Shown: positions 11,109 through 21,934, numbered from the stretch's first letter. The stretch: DNA of 64,000 nt from Sepioteuthis lessoniana (GCA_963585895.1 OY757904.1:69222865-69286864), one strand, 5' to 3'. A program made the numbers and translations. Notes: generated from the letters alone by a model not told the origin.

Positions 11109-11323
11109 TAGGGGTGTACTTACTTTTGTTGGCAGAGGTTTAGCTTTTAATGGCTATATTTTGGGTTATTTTGAGGGGAAAATAAATTAACTCTGTTATA
11201 TAAGCTGCACACAGACTACTTTTCATTGTATCAAAGTGTCATTTTGTCAGTGTTGTCCCCTGAGGAGATATACTTAAATATCTGCGGAAATGTGTGGGGT
11301 GTTTTCACTTTTGTGATACACTG
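11109..11323 (-). repeat. Right terminal inverted repeat of the Tc1 element
   Basis: Complement of the left repeat, ending in GATACACTG. The flanking dinucleotide is TG then TATA, so the right-hand TA may have mutated or the end has shifted by two bases. Confidence 0.85.
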
Positions 11324-11394
11324 TGTATATATACGCTCTTGGTATTAGCGTTACTAGCTTTAAAGATGGGAACGAGGATGCGAGTTTAATGCAT

Positions 11395-11590
11395 CGCATT
11401 TCACGAAGCGGTAAGATTATTGGCGAAAGCATGCATACGAATATTCTCCCTTCAGTTATTTGTAGGGTCGAATGGGCTCTTTTACCTTGATAATGAACCC
11501 TTTCTAAGAGAACGAAAACTATGAATTCAAACCTGTTAAACTCCGCTTATAATGAATGAACTTATGTCACATCCTTCACATGTGGGTTTG
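11395..11590 (+). repeat. SINE family A, head-truncated copy
   Basis: Shows the family A central block (CGAATATTCTCCCTTCAG) and the tail ATTCAAACCTGTTAAACTCCGCT followed by a TATGTCACATCCT-like end. The tRNA-like head is not recognisable. Confidence 0.7.
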
Positions 11591-11593
11591 TTG

Positions 11594-11618
11594 GTATATA
11601 TATATATATATATATATA
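11594..11618. repeat. (TA)n microsatellite
   Basis: Pure TA run immediately downstream of a SINE. Confidence 0.9.
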
Positions 11619-11835
11619 AACGTTTATACATATATTTTTTTCGAAGAAATATAACTAAACCGCATATGTCAATGAGGTTCCAGTTCGAAATCAATTTTAA
11701 GTGTGAAGTACCTCTTCATAGCTCCTAGATTTCGTCCGATCAGGAGTGTTATATCTAGTTTTTGTTGCTGCTAAAGGATTATACAGATCTGCAAAAATGT
11801 ATTCATTTTAATTAGTTGTTTTTGTCATGTTTTCT

Positions 11836-11965
11836 TTGTTTAATGGCATATGAACCTCGTTGTAGAAGAGCAGTAATTGTTCTCTTCAACCAATAGATAA
11901 GGGATAAGGGAATGCATACCTTTTCAAAGAGTAGTGAACATATTAGACTGACTGGAGTTCAAAAT
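11836..11965 (-). repeat. SINE family C fragment
   Basis: On the minus strand it contains the AAAAGGTATGCATTCCCTTATCC-like central block and ends with TTCATATGCCATTAAAC, the family C tail seen at 61345-61580. Confidence 0.6.
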
Positions 11966-12668
11966 AACAAACTGTTATATCGTAGTCTGGTACGCTTCAC
12001 ATCACCAAACGGAAACTCCCCACTTCACTTACTCGGTTGTTAATTCTAAATAACTGTGTGCAAACGAATGGTTATAGTAAGTGAATTATAAATTTGTTAA
12101 AAAGAATTCGATGGTATATTTTAAAGAATAATCATATTTAAAATTATACATTTTTAAATCAATCAGATTCCAACATTAAATAACGCAAGAGTTATTATAT
12201 CTTTAGACATATAAATTAAACCCAACTACAGAGAACACAAGTACAAATGTTTAATGATACCCCCTAGTCAGGGGGCTGAGTTTTGGAAACATGTCGGCTT
12301 ATGAAAACACGTTATTTCAACAGTATCCTTAAAGTAACTGTTCATGAAATTCTACTGCTATGTACCGAAATCAAGTAATATGAACGAGGGTTTTAATGTG
12401 ATTGAATAGAATGGTGTTTGCTTTGACACTGAGCTTATTTTTCTTTAATCAGTAATTTTCGGATTGATAATTAGTATTCTTTGTTGACATCTCATCTGAA
12501 TCTTTTCAGGTATACTAGTCTCCCCACATGTCCAGTAACGTAACAGATTCTGTAAGGTAATCATAACTGATGATGTCTTTTTATTGCGAAGGGAAAAAAA
12601 AAATATTTGCCTGTGAAAAATATCCTATTTGTACATCTTGTATTCCCATGCACACGCGCACATTTGCT

Positions 12669-12670
<2 letters not shown>
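11966..12670. other. Non-coding stretch, small hairpin
   Basis: No gene recognised. ACCCCCTAGTCAGGGGGCT near 12260 forms a short perfect hairpin with a 4-nt loop. It may be the edge of an unknown repeat. Confidence 0.5.
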
Positions 12671-12736
<66 letters not shown>

Positions 12737-12796
12737 TGTCTGTGTGTGCGTGTGTGTGTGCGCGCGCAGAGATATGAAAATAAACACGCACACACA

Positions 12797-12860
<64 letters not shown>
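12671..12860. repeat. Mirrored compound microsatellite (TA)n(GT)n...(CA)n(TA)n
   Basis: A TA tract and GT/GC tract, a short unique centre near 12770-12785, then CA and TA tracts. The two halves are reverse complements, giving a near-palindrome of about 190 bases. Similar structures lie at 26868-27065 and 36847-37086. Confidence 0.9.
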
Positions 12861-13690
12861 GATTCTAAAAATGCGTAAATAGATAAATAATCAGGTTACG
12901 TAGGGATATAAAAATCATTCCTCGCGATAAAATATTTATTCAATGAGAGACTTTTTACATTTATGATAAATTATACACTGAAGATTTGCGATCACAATTC
13001 AGCTAGTATATTCATATTCAGAAATCAATAGTTATTCCTCCTTAGGTTATACACAGGCAATTTCTTCGTATGACCACTTTTTTTCTTGGTTCTGTTATTG
13101 ATTCTCGTCACCATATTTTTAAATCTTCTTAATTGGTTGCACTATTTTTTTCGCTTGGGTGAAAAACAAATTCGAAATCTTTTTCCCTGTTTGCGCACGA
13201 AAATTTATTCATTTCAAATATTTTACTGACCCCGTGGTCTTACCGCTTCCAATTGTCTTCTTATCAAAAACTTAAAGTTGACATGTATCCGACCCTTTGG
13301 TCACATGACCACCCAATCAGATTGATCTCGGGTTCATACCCTGCCGATCATATAGTGTTATATTCTGTGGTATCTTTATTCCGGCTTATGGGCTGACTTT
13401 TTAAAATCATTTAACCAACATGTCAGTGACAGATCTCACTCATCTACAATGCAACACACGTATATCTGTTAATTCTAATTATGAGTTTGCAAAAGTTATT
13501 TGCCATATATCTACCCATAAGTAAGAAAATTTCTTACCATATTTTATTAACTAATAAAGTTCAACTGCAACGAAAATACCAGGATAATAATATATCTAGT
13601 ATTACTAAATCAAAATGGACACATTTAGATATTATAAACAATCTTTAAGCATTGAAACCTTTTTACAAAAAAAAGGTATCTGCAGAAAAT
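12861..13690. other. Non-coding stretch; possible SINE piece at 13285-13400
   Basis: The sequence at 13285-13400 contains a B-box-like GGGTTCATACCC and is less AT-rich than its surroundings, so it could be a tRNA-derived SINE head. I cannot match it to another copy in the window. The rest shows nothing. Confidence 0.35.
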
Positions 13691-13691
<1 letters not shown>

Positions 13692-13723
<32 letters not shown>

Positions 13724-13734
13724 ATATATATATA

Positions 13735-13770
<36 letters not shown>
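13692..13770. repeat. (TA)n microsatellite, interrupted
   Basis: TA tract with a TCTA and an ATTA interruption. Confidence 0.95.
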
Positions 13771-13772
<2 letters not shown>

Positions 13773-14520
13773 TGTGATGGTCATTATAGCAAGAAACTGA
13801 TTGTTACCAAACGCAAGTGTTTGTTTTTCTGCTTTTCCATCTTAAGTCTACAAATATTAATCCATATCAAACAATAACAATTTTACCAGATATGTAAATA
13901 AGAATAGAAATAAAATTTACAACGAGATATTACCTGGTTGACAAATCAAAATTAAAAAGGCTTAAACTTCAATGGATTTATTTAAATATCCATGCAAAAG
14001 GGAGGACGAAATGGACAACAAAATTCATTGAAATGATAATGTAACAATTAATTCGAACACCAAATAAATTTCCCCCACCAAAAAAAAGGACTACTGAAGT
14101 CAATTGTGAAGCAGTGGTGAGAGGAAGTATCATAAAGAAGTGTGGAATTTGATTTTTAGCAAATGTTCCTAATTTTTTCCTTTTCTTCATAATTCCTTTC
14201 TTTCTTTATTTTGTGACGGGAAGAAGTGTTAAGTTAATAAAATGTTTAGATCAAAAGTTCATTTTAAATTTCAATAATGCAATGAGGACGAATTCAGAGA
14301 GGATAATAAGTGTGAGATATCTATTTCGTAATGTTTTTTTTTTCTATTTGATGTCGACCGATTGAGAAATCTGATCACCATTTCTTCAGTTGAAGACTTC
14401 AATATTAATTCGAGACCATGAATTATTTTCAGTTGGTCAGCATATTTTCGAAGATAACGTGAAAGACGTCTACAATCATCGAGTTCTTGACAGTCTGTAT
14501 TTTGAAACTGTTCATTTTTC
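13771..14520. other. Non-coding stretch with one unassigned minus-strand frame
   Basis: A minus-strand frame of about 80 codons (14271-14520) is not low-complexity (for example NTDCQELDDCRRLSRYLRKY) but has no ATG at its apparent start and matches nothing I know. It could be chance, an exon or an old element. I do not call it a gene. Confidence 0.35.
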
Positions 14521-14688
14521 ACGCCCAGCGCCCGTGACCAATATCACGTGATCAGTCCCAGCATATTCCTGCAAAACTCAGCGCTGCTGGGGCAAACCGA
14601 GGTCGCTTTTACTTGCCATTACCTCAGTCCACGTATAAAGCACATCCGGTTTTCTGTTTAGGTCATCGACATTCGGGGAGCATATGTT

Positions 14689-14690
<2 letters not shown>
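14521..14690. other. GC-richer patch of unknown origin
   Basis: About 170 bases clearly richer in G+C than the surroundings. It contains the 10-bp palindrome ATCACGTGAT (14543-14552, an E-box core) and GTATAAAG near 14633, and it ends at a (TA)n tract. It could be a promoter remnant or part of an unlisted mobile element. Confidence 0.3.

Positions 14691-14691
<1 letters not shown>

Positions 14692-14721
<30 letters not shown>
14692..14721. repeat. (TA)n microsatellite
   Basis: Pure TA run. Confidence 0.95.
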
Positions 14722-14730
<9 letters not shown>

Positions 14731-14780
14731 CGGCTGCTGCTGTTGCTACATAAATACCTTAAAAATTCCCTTAGTCAAAC

Positions 14781-14936
14781 GTGGTACGCTTGTTGGGCGA
14801 GCGGTCTGAAACTTAGTCTAACGTAAAGTTGGATGGGTTCCGATCCCGGCTTCGAGCGTCCTATGTGTCTAGCCACACTGAAGATTTTTGATAGAACGAA
14901 ACAGTCTGTCTGTGGATGACAATATATATATATATA
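14781..14936 (+). repeat. tRNA-derived SINE, family D, with (TA)n tail
   Basis: The head has an A-box-like GGCGAGCGGTCTGAAAC and a B-box GGTTCCGATCCC (about 14836-14847). The body ends AAACAGTCTGTCTGTGGATGAC followed directly by (TA)n at 14921-14936. A copy in opposite orientation at 61004-61140 ends at the same base and also runs into (TA)n, so the TA tract is the SINE's own tail. Confidence 0.8.
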
Positions 14937-14939
14937 GAC

Positions 14940-15860
14940 CTAAAATTAAGCAAATAATGCTAAAGCACAGATAGATTATGTCCTCATGAATAAGAAATAG
15001 ATAAATATCGCTTTGAATTGTGAGGCATATTCCTTTTTTGAATTTGTGTCTTCTGATCAACGAATTGCCACAGCAAAGATACATATGAGCCTAGGCCGGA
15101 ATACGATTCAAATAAACAAAACCACATTTTGGGACTGGTCTTTGATTGGCAATAGATATATTAGCGATAAATATACTATAACACTAAGAACAAAATTTGT
15201 TGCTCTGTAGGGTATCCGAAGTACTTCCGCCAAATGATGAATATAAGGACTTCATCAATGCCCACATGGAAGCAGGAGCAGTAGAATTCATACAAACCAA
15301 ACTAAGAGCAAAACATAGCGTTCCCTGGAAGACATTAACAGTTAAGAAAAAACGAGACGACGTGAAAACGGTATCCCTACGTAATAAAAGGAACCCATAT
15401 AATGCCAACGCACAGAAACTTAAGAAGGCACAAAGTGAATTAATTAACGCATACCAAAAAGAACAAATACCGTAGATTCATGGACTGATCAATAGAACTA
15501 GAAATTCAGTTGAAGATAAATAATTTTGAATAGCGTGGAAGGCAGTAAATGAAAGTAAAACTAAAAGCTGCCAGATAAGAAGAATGAATACACATGGATA
15601 GAATATTTCAAGAATCTGCTTGGAAAATACCCAAAAGTAACTACTAAACCTATCACGAAAATTATTACACATCAACTAGACATCAAACTATGCACCGATA
15701 AAATAAAAAGCAATTTCTCCCAATCAGTGGCTTTGTTAATTCAACTATATGGATGCACCACATGGTCACTGACTAAGCATATAGAGAAAAGCTACGCGGG
15801 AATTGTACAAGAATTCTACCAGGTCTATTTAGCAATTCCTGGAAGCAACAAGTACTTCAA
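14940..15860 (+). pseudogene. RTE-type LINE copy B, internally deleted
   Basis: Begins in the C-terminal part of the endonuclease: IDYVLMNKK, then SSDQRIATAKI with the expected catalytic SDH changed to SDQ (15055-15060). It continues through the linker with frames at about 15013-15475, reads up to LDIKL, then jumps at about 15690 to DKIKSNFSQSVALLIQLYGC, normally found some 400 residues further on. The whole RT core, motifs A to C, is therefore missing, with the join in frame. It ends shortly after the LYGCTTW region, without the 3' end. Two parts of one ancestral protein lie side by side; the element is inactive. Confidence 0.85.
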
Positions 15861-17440
15861 TTTTTGTCTAAACAGTTGTAAAGTAAATCGGTTGGATACT
15901 ATGTTATGGTATCCAGTTTGATCCTAAAATATAATGATTTGTTTGGTCGTAACTGCTCATCTCAAGTATATGGCGTGCCAATTCTGAAACTTCGACTTTG
16001 TATCTCTTTTGAAATGATTCATCACTTATGTTTGAAATTTTCCATACGTGGTCATAAATTGACAACGCTTGCAATCGTCCTCATCAGCAAAATATTTTAC
16101 AGAATCTTACGTACATTAATAAACTGCTTTTCTTAATCCTATTTTCTTATATGAACACTAGTAACAAATATTTACATTGTTTCCTAAGTTTTTAGGACTC
16201 TCAAACATTCAATTCTGAATGCGTGTTTAGCGTAAATCGTCGGAGAAAATCAGATCGGTGACCTTAGTTCACTTCCTTGACGAGGCTGTTTCGATTACCT
16301 GGATTCAACGCAGATTGGCTGCGTTTCAAAATGGATTTGTTTTATATCTTGTGCAAGGTGGAAAGTTTGGATAAATACATACATTATTTAGATTCAACTG
16401 AAATTTGAATTACTTAAATAATACCTATAAATCTTCAAAGTAAACTATCGTATAGCATATTTCATTCTTCATACAAATGGTTATTTTCTGAAATTAATAA
16501 TTCCGATGTTGAAATAGTACGGTACAAACAGTAATATCTAAGCTTAAAAAAACATCAACATTTTAATGAGCCATTTATGAAGACTAATTTTGTCCATCTT
16601 AAAGCCATAGCACATAGATTTCCCGATTTTTATCAGGAATTAACTCAAGTGCTTAGTTCAGGAATAAAGATCATACTATCTAAGTTCATCTGAAAAGAAA
16701 ACAACTTTTGCCGGCAATAAAATTAGGAGGGATTCTCTTTGTTCTAAACTTTGTTTAATTTTCCATAGCAGAAAATACCCCGAGCTACTGAACTGTTCAG
16801 CGGACTGCTTTCTTCTCCCATTCTAATACGTCTGAAGGTTTGGCCTTTGGCGGGAAAATTGAGGATTGCGCCAACTTTGCTCGTTGTTTCAGGATTAATT
16901 GTATTATGTCGTCCTATAGGTTCTAACTAAACCAGACAATGGTACGCTGCTCGATTCACTGAAAATGATATCAAAGAGTCCCTGCAGATGGAGTAGAGTA
17001 ACATTATACCATATTCACCGTGCACATTTTCAATGCCGGTTACTGTGATGCATTTCTATGTTTTCTTCAAAGAGGTTCCAATGAAACTAGTCTATTTACT
17101 TCAAAAGGAGATTCGCTATTTTTCACAATATAAAACTACAGTTGTTGGAAATAACGGTTGATTATTATCTTTTTGTTCTGTCAAGATTTGTTAAATTTTA
17201 TGCATATTCGATAAGTAACAATTTCACCACTGTTTTGATGAAATAAATTTTCTAAGCATTTTTTAAAAATCTATTTGATTCCAGCTTTTATTTTTCTCTT
17301 CTTTAACTTAATGAATATAGCTTTATTATGATATCAAGAGCCCAAATGTAGAACATAATACATTTTCAATTTTGAGATTGTTCCATTGGCTTAGATTACT
17401 ATGACTCTATCCTTTGTTGAGTGGTTAGAATCTCTTGAAT
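15861..17440. other. Non-coding stretch, nothing recognised
   Basis: No gene. TTCCTTGACGAGGCTGTT at about 16272 recurs at about 27122, so both sites may be remnants of the same unlisted repeat. Confidence 0.5.
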
Positions 17441-17454
17441 AAAGACTTGTTCTT

Positions 17455-17640
17455 AGTATGATGATAAACTGTATCTGGCAATGAAAGACAAGTCATAGAG
17501 TTCTATGGAGGGCCGAGTACCCCGCCATTGCCATAACTCCCAGATCCACTCTGGTCTGGTGTTGTAGCATATATTAAGATTCCATAAATGAATAAAATAT
17601 TAATGTTAAAATATTCATATTCGACGGGACCGTATACAAA
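17455..17640 (+). repeat. Family B SINE-like fragment
   Basis: Contains the conserved block GAGTACCCCGCCATTGCCAT followed by CCAGATCCACTCTGGTCTGG. The head is diverged and the tail is absent. Confidence 0.6.
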
Positions 17641-17815
17641 TACAATATCTTAAGGAACATATCCTCGATATAAATATGAACGTACAATGAACGAAATTCT
17701 CTAAAGAGTTGACATTAATCAATGAATAAACAAAAATACTATCTCACATTGGCTTGTTAAAGTGTGTCTTCAGTGATGCTTTTAAGTGTTAGTTATTTAA
17801 AAAAGTGAGATTACT

Positions 17816-17846
17816 CACACTATCTATCTATCTATCTATCTATCTC
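17816..17846. repeat. (CTAT)n microsatellite
   Basis: About six CTAT units. Confidence 0.95.
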
Positions 17847-18059
17847 ACCGTCACCCACATATTGGCAAGGTCCAAATATTTGAATACCTTTTTACTGGAA
17901 CGGAAAAATCCACAAGAAGTCAAGTGTTTGTTTTTTTTTTTTTGGTCATTATCTTTAGTTTTGATTTTCTGTCCAGGGTTTGGTGATCCGTTTGCCTTAG
18001 AGAATTTTCTACGTCTCCCTCTCTTTGATGGATTCGTTTTTTTTTTTTTAATGTAGCAT

Positions 18060-18945
18060 TCGGTAGTTTAGCATTATTATTATTATTATTATTATTATAT
18101 TAGCCATTATTTATTTTTTCACACCAGCATGATCTTATAGTAGTTTTCGGGATTCCGAGTGACTGCAAGTCTCCTTAGATATCCAAGACTCGTCTTAGCA
18201 ATTTAGCTGTTCATATAAATGCTGTAGTTTGACTGGACTCAGATCGTCCTCCGATTTCCCACTCTTTCAACTCCCTTACAAAACCTATGGAGATCGATCG
18301 AAGCGCACCAATTACAAATGGTATCACAACCACCTACATGTTACATAGCTGCTTTAGTTCCCTAAGTACTTGTCTCACTTATCGATTTCTTTTATATTTA
18401 CTTTGTTGTCCACCGTGACGGTAAAGTCCACTCTACCACAGATTTTCTATTATTTGTTGATTATCACAAGGTCTGGCCTTCTTGACGGGATTAAATGATA
18501 TGCGTATATCTCAAAGACTTTTGAACGCGTCATTCTCCAGGATGGATTCTGAATAATGCGTATACTCTTTTGTAGTATGGTCAAATTTCAATTTCTTGCA
18601 CAATTCCCGGGAATCATCTTCCCCCACCAAATCTTGTGTAGTCTTATACTCCCTCTGCACTACTTTGTTGCCTTCACTTATCGTGTTATTATTCCTTTCA
18701 TTTTTATCACCACATAACATAAAATTGCTATTCTGCTGCGACTTTTCGCGTTGACGAATTGGTCCTGATGGCATCGTTTTGTGCTGCTATTAGAAGAGAT
18801 TCAGTTTTTCTCTGAAAGTTTCACTTTCTTTGCCATGTATAATTTTCTCATGTGAGAGATTTCGCCAATTAGTTGTTTGAAATACTCACGGAGCTATTTT
18901 ACTTCTTATTTCTGTTTCCTAGTTCTTGTTGTTCATTTTTATTTT
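18060..18945 (-). pseudogene. R4/Dong-like LINE piece E1 (RLE-type C-terminus)
   Basis: A minus-strand frame at 18511-18774 includes QQNSNFMLCGDKNERNNNTI and EYKTTQDLVGEDD, the zinc-knuckle and following segment of an RLE-encoding non-LTR retrotransposon (usual form CRLCGDxxExxNHIIxEC). Further 3' (18100-18500) is the restriction-like endonuclease and C-terminal region (IxTIxxTxLL and RxLETxGDLLSLxLQ style), ending in a tract that is (TAA)n on the coding strand (18069-18100). The RT domain is absent and stops are frequent. Assignment to the R2/R4 group rests on the zinc knuckle, the RLE-like region and the TAA tail; Dong is the named comparator. Confidence 0.78.
18069..18100. repeat. (ATT)n tail of element E1
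   Basis: ATT repeat, (TAA)n on the element's coding strand, at its 3' end. Confidence 0.95.
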
Positions 18946-18989
18946 GTTTCACTCACTGTGAGTTCTTCCTAGCAACGTTAGCTGGTAAT

Positions 18990-19462
18990 ATTTTATGGTA
19001 ATCTAAATGACAGCAAGTATACTCAGGTCACCAGGACTTTTCTCTTTATTCTGACTGATCTTAACAATGCGGTAGTTTTGATGATCTCGGTTCGTCTTCC
19101 GATTTCCAACTTTTTACTTCCTCTACACAAACCTTTGGGGATCATTGGAAGTACAATAATCACAATAGTATTACCATTACCCTCATGTTCCACAGAGTTC
19201 TCTGTTCTCTGGTAAGGTCTTAGTAATTGTCTCTGTTTTCACTTTCTTTGATTTTGACTCTGTGCTCCACTGGGATAACTGAGTCAAGTATATGGCAGGT
19301 TCTCTTTTCAGTTAATTATCTCTGTCAGGACTTCTGAGCGCGATCAGTTGATCAGTTTTCATCCAAAAATCCCAAAGAATTTTATGCGTCTCATTCTCCA
19401 GGACGAATTCTAATTCGTGCATATATTATTATTATCATTATTATTATTATTATTATTCATTA
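18990..19462 (-). pseudogene. R4/Dong-like LINE piece E2
   Basis: The same C-terminal region as E1 read again on the minus strand. Its 5'-truncated side lies directly on a second (ATT)n tract (19425-19462). E1 and E2 are therefore in the same orientation and head-to-tail. Only the region after the zinc knuckle is present and it is full of stops. Confidence 0.75.
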
Positions 19463-20100
19463 CAAATTACTTTCAGTATCTATGTCATGTCAGAATTGTT
19501 TCTTTTCTGTTTTCTTAAATAATGCTGAATTAAAGTATTTAGTGCTTTCCGATAACCAACGTAGGAACATGAGTTTGGAAAATATGTGTCGAGAGTTCCA
19601 CTGGAACAGGGTTTTGTTCTTCTAAATTGATAAGGCTAAAATTATATTATTGGCTGTTTAACCATTTCAAAAAAGAACTGTGATAAATATGATTCGTGAA
19701 ACTTTTACAAAAAAGAAACACAGCTGGCAAAATAGGCAAACATATTTACCCAGTTTGGTTGCTGATAACACTGCTCTGCGTTAATTTTTTTTTCCACAGG
19801 TCAATGGTTTATCAAGTTATATATATTCACCATTTTATGTTGAATTCCCAAATAACGTTCTTTGTGTTTAATCAGGTCTGGTTTTTAAGATGTGCCAGAA
19901 TAATTCACAGCAAGTTGTACACAATAATAACACTTATTCAAAAGTTTGCGAACTACTTGTCAAAGATGATCGTGAGTGCCAAATGTTTAGGATAGCATAT
20001 AATACTGCATGTGTCCCTAAATACATTGTAACATCCAACTCTATAACATATACAAACCTCATGGGCCTGTGCTTATCCCTATGCTTAAAATGATTTTAAT
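19463..20100. other. Non-coding stretch, nothing recognised
   Basis: Short overlapping frames near 19696-20093 have no recognisable motifs. Confidence 0.45.
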
Positions 20101-20105
20101 GTCCT

Positions 20106-21866
20106 GTGTCAAGTATTAACGACGAGCTGAGTTCTGATTTATTTTCCTCTTATCAGCTTGATACATTTATTCCTGTAAGAATGGATCGCAAGTGTATGAA
20201 TGATATGTACAGGTTCTGTAAAATCTGCGGTAATGTGGTCCTTCCTAACCCTCGAACAAAAATCACTCGCTTTGTGAAGAAGCCATATCGATATTATTTT
20301 GGAGACAAACTATGGGATCAGGATAAGCCATTCTCTCCCCGCGTTTTTGTAAAAATGTGTAGAGAATCTGAGAGATTGGAGGATTCGTAAAAGGGGAGAG
20401 TATGCCATTGGCCAAGGGTCTGGAAGGAAGTAAAAAAAATCATGTTACGGACTGCTATTTCAGTATAATTGATATAAAAGGAATAAATCGCAAGAACAAG
20501 TACCAAGTCCAATAACCAGATGTTTCTTTTGCCATAAAAAGCAGACCTTGCCGTTCCTAAGCCAGATTGTAACATAAAATATAACTTTGATTCTGGACAA
20601 AGTGACGTGATTGTTGTAGCTGAGGATGACATATACAAGTCAGAAGAGGATAACCAGCCAGTAGTCTTGAATCAGCAGAAACCAACGACCTGACACTAGA
20701 CCTGGAACTTTCAAAGGAATCTTCTCAGCTAAAGGCTTCTCATCTCAAAGAGAATCATCTATTTGGTGCCAGGAACAACGTTATACTGATATCGAGCCAG
20801 TGAGAGAATTAAGAAGGTTTTTCACGTTCCGGGATAAGTCATCATTGGTTAATTACAACAACATTGATGGATTAATCAAATTAATAGGATCAAAGTAGTA
20901 GCGCCCTCCCCTATACCTCTGTGAAGTAGCTATTGAAAAGGGAGCCTTCGGGTTGCCCTCGACTACGGTCGACAACTTCTTCTATGATGCTGTAAAATTG
21001 AAACTTTTTATAGACAGATCCAACAGAAGACTCAACGTAGTTCTTCTACATAACGGGAATAGTTTTTCATCTATCAGTATTTGGTATTTATTACTAATGA
21101 AAGAAACTCACAACAGTGTGGATTATTTGTTCACTCCTATTAACTACCAGTAGCACAAATGGTTGATCTGTGGGGATCTTAAGGTAGTTTGGATGGTGGT
21201 AGGTCTCCAAGATGAGTACACAAAAATATCCTTTTTTTCTATGTCAAACAAGAGTGGCCGTAACGATTAGGGTTAAATCATGGCTCCAATAACACTCAGG
21301 CTCACCCTCTTTGGGGACCGAACGAAATACTGCTTTTACTCTTACATATCAAGTTATGAGTAAAGAACTTTGTGAAAGCAATGGACAGAGAAGGACCTAG
21401 GTTTACCTTCCTCCAGGAGATTTTTCCACGGATAACCATGGAAAAACTCAAGGATTATTTATTTTACAGCCCACAAATAAGAGAACTCATGAAGGACCTA
21501 ATGTTTGAAGAAACACTGTGAAAAGCTGAATTGTCCGCCAAAAAGTCCCTGAAGACAGTGGTTACAAACTTCCTGGGGAAACGAACGAAGTGTTGAATAC
21601 GGAATTGCTTACACGAACTCCAAGAACGAATGTCAATCAAACTGCTCTTTCTGCGGTCACACTCGGGGTATTTTACAAAGAACTGTGAGGATTTGATTTA
21701 CAATTAGAGTAAGCGTTTTCACCAAGACATTCACATGATAGAAGAGAGCTAAAAGGACCGGTGGAATGTTAACTTTCCCGCTGATTACCGCTGGAGGTTG
21801 AAACGCGATGTAATGGTTGCCGTCCACGGGCGAAAGTCCTTGAAAAGACATTCTGTCCTAGAATAG
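20106..21866 (+). pseudogene. Broken coding relic of an unnamed repetitive protein family
   Basis: Several plus-strand frames read in order as one degraded protein. Part one (20106-20390) has MNDMYRFCKICGNVVLPNP and a later FVKMCRES, which looks like a damaged C-x2-C...C-x2-C zinc-binding N-terminus. An acidic middle follows (VAEDDIYKSEEDNQP, about 20600-20660), then YDAVKLKLFIDRSNRRLNV and LHNGNSFSSI with LMKETHNSVDYLF (20981-21153). The end is KRFHQDIHMIEE and RWNVNFPADYRWRLKRDV (about 21710-21830). I remember near-identical proteins as repeated hypothetical genes in hydra, insects and octopus, which suggests a transposon-borne or amplified family, but I cannot name it. At least five frameshifts and one insertion make it a pseudogene. 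Confidence 0.7.
20899..20982 (+). repeat. SINE family E tail inserted in the relic
   Basis: Matches the 3' part of the SINE at 63136-63395 (TCCCCTATACCTCTGTGAAG and CCTTCGGGTTGCCCTCGACT). It separates LIKLIGS from YDAVKLK, which would otherwise be adjacent, so it inserted into the older coding relic. No clear target duplication is visible. Confidence 0.75.
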
Positions 21867-21934
21867 CTTGTTTAATGTATTTTTCAGTTTATTTTAGCAC
21901 AATGGGAGATTTCTGCAAATATATCAGGATTATC

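Larger units (their letters stand above)
9127..11323 (-). mobile_element. Tc1 family DNA transposon, interrupted and inactive
   Basis: Long inverted repeats flank a minus-strand transposase relic: left about 9127-9320, right about 11109-11323, ending in AGTGTATCA / TGATACACT. The left repeat carries an outer and an inner direct repeat (9138-9156 and 9297-9315, AAAAGTKARTACACCCCT type), which is the IR/DR layout of Sleeping Beauty-like elements. TA borders the left end. Without the nested LTR and its duplicated GGAC the element is about 1.47 kb, near the usual size for Tc1. From memory, the sequence strongly resembles Tc1 families common in fish genomes. Confidence 0.93.

Noticed and set aside
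12561-12868. Long open frames with Ile-Tyr, Val-Cys or Thr-His repeats
   Set aside because: They translate (TA)n, (GT)n and (CA)n microsatellites. The same applies to frames at 9039-9224, 21933-22341, 25699-26010, 26812-27104, 36901-37107, 38288-38549, 43573-43773 and 63416-63601.
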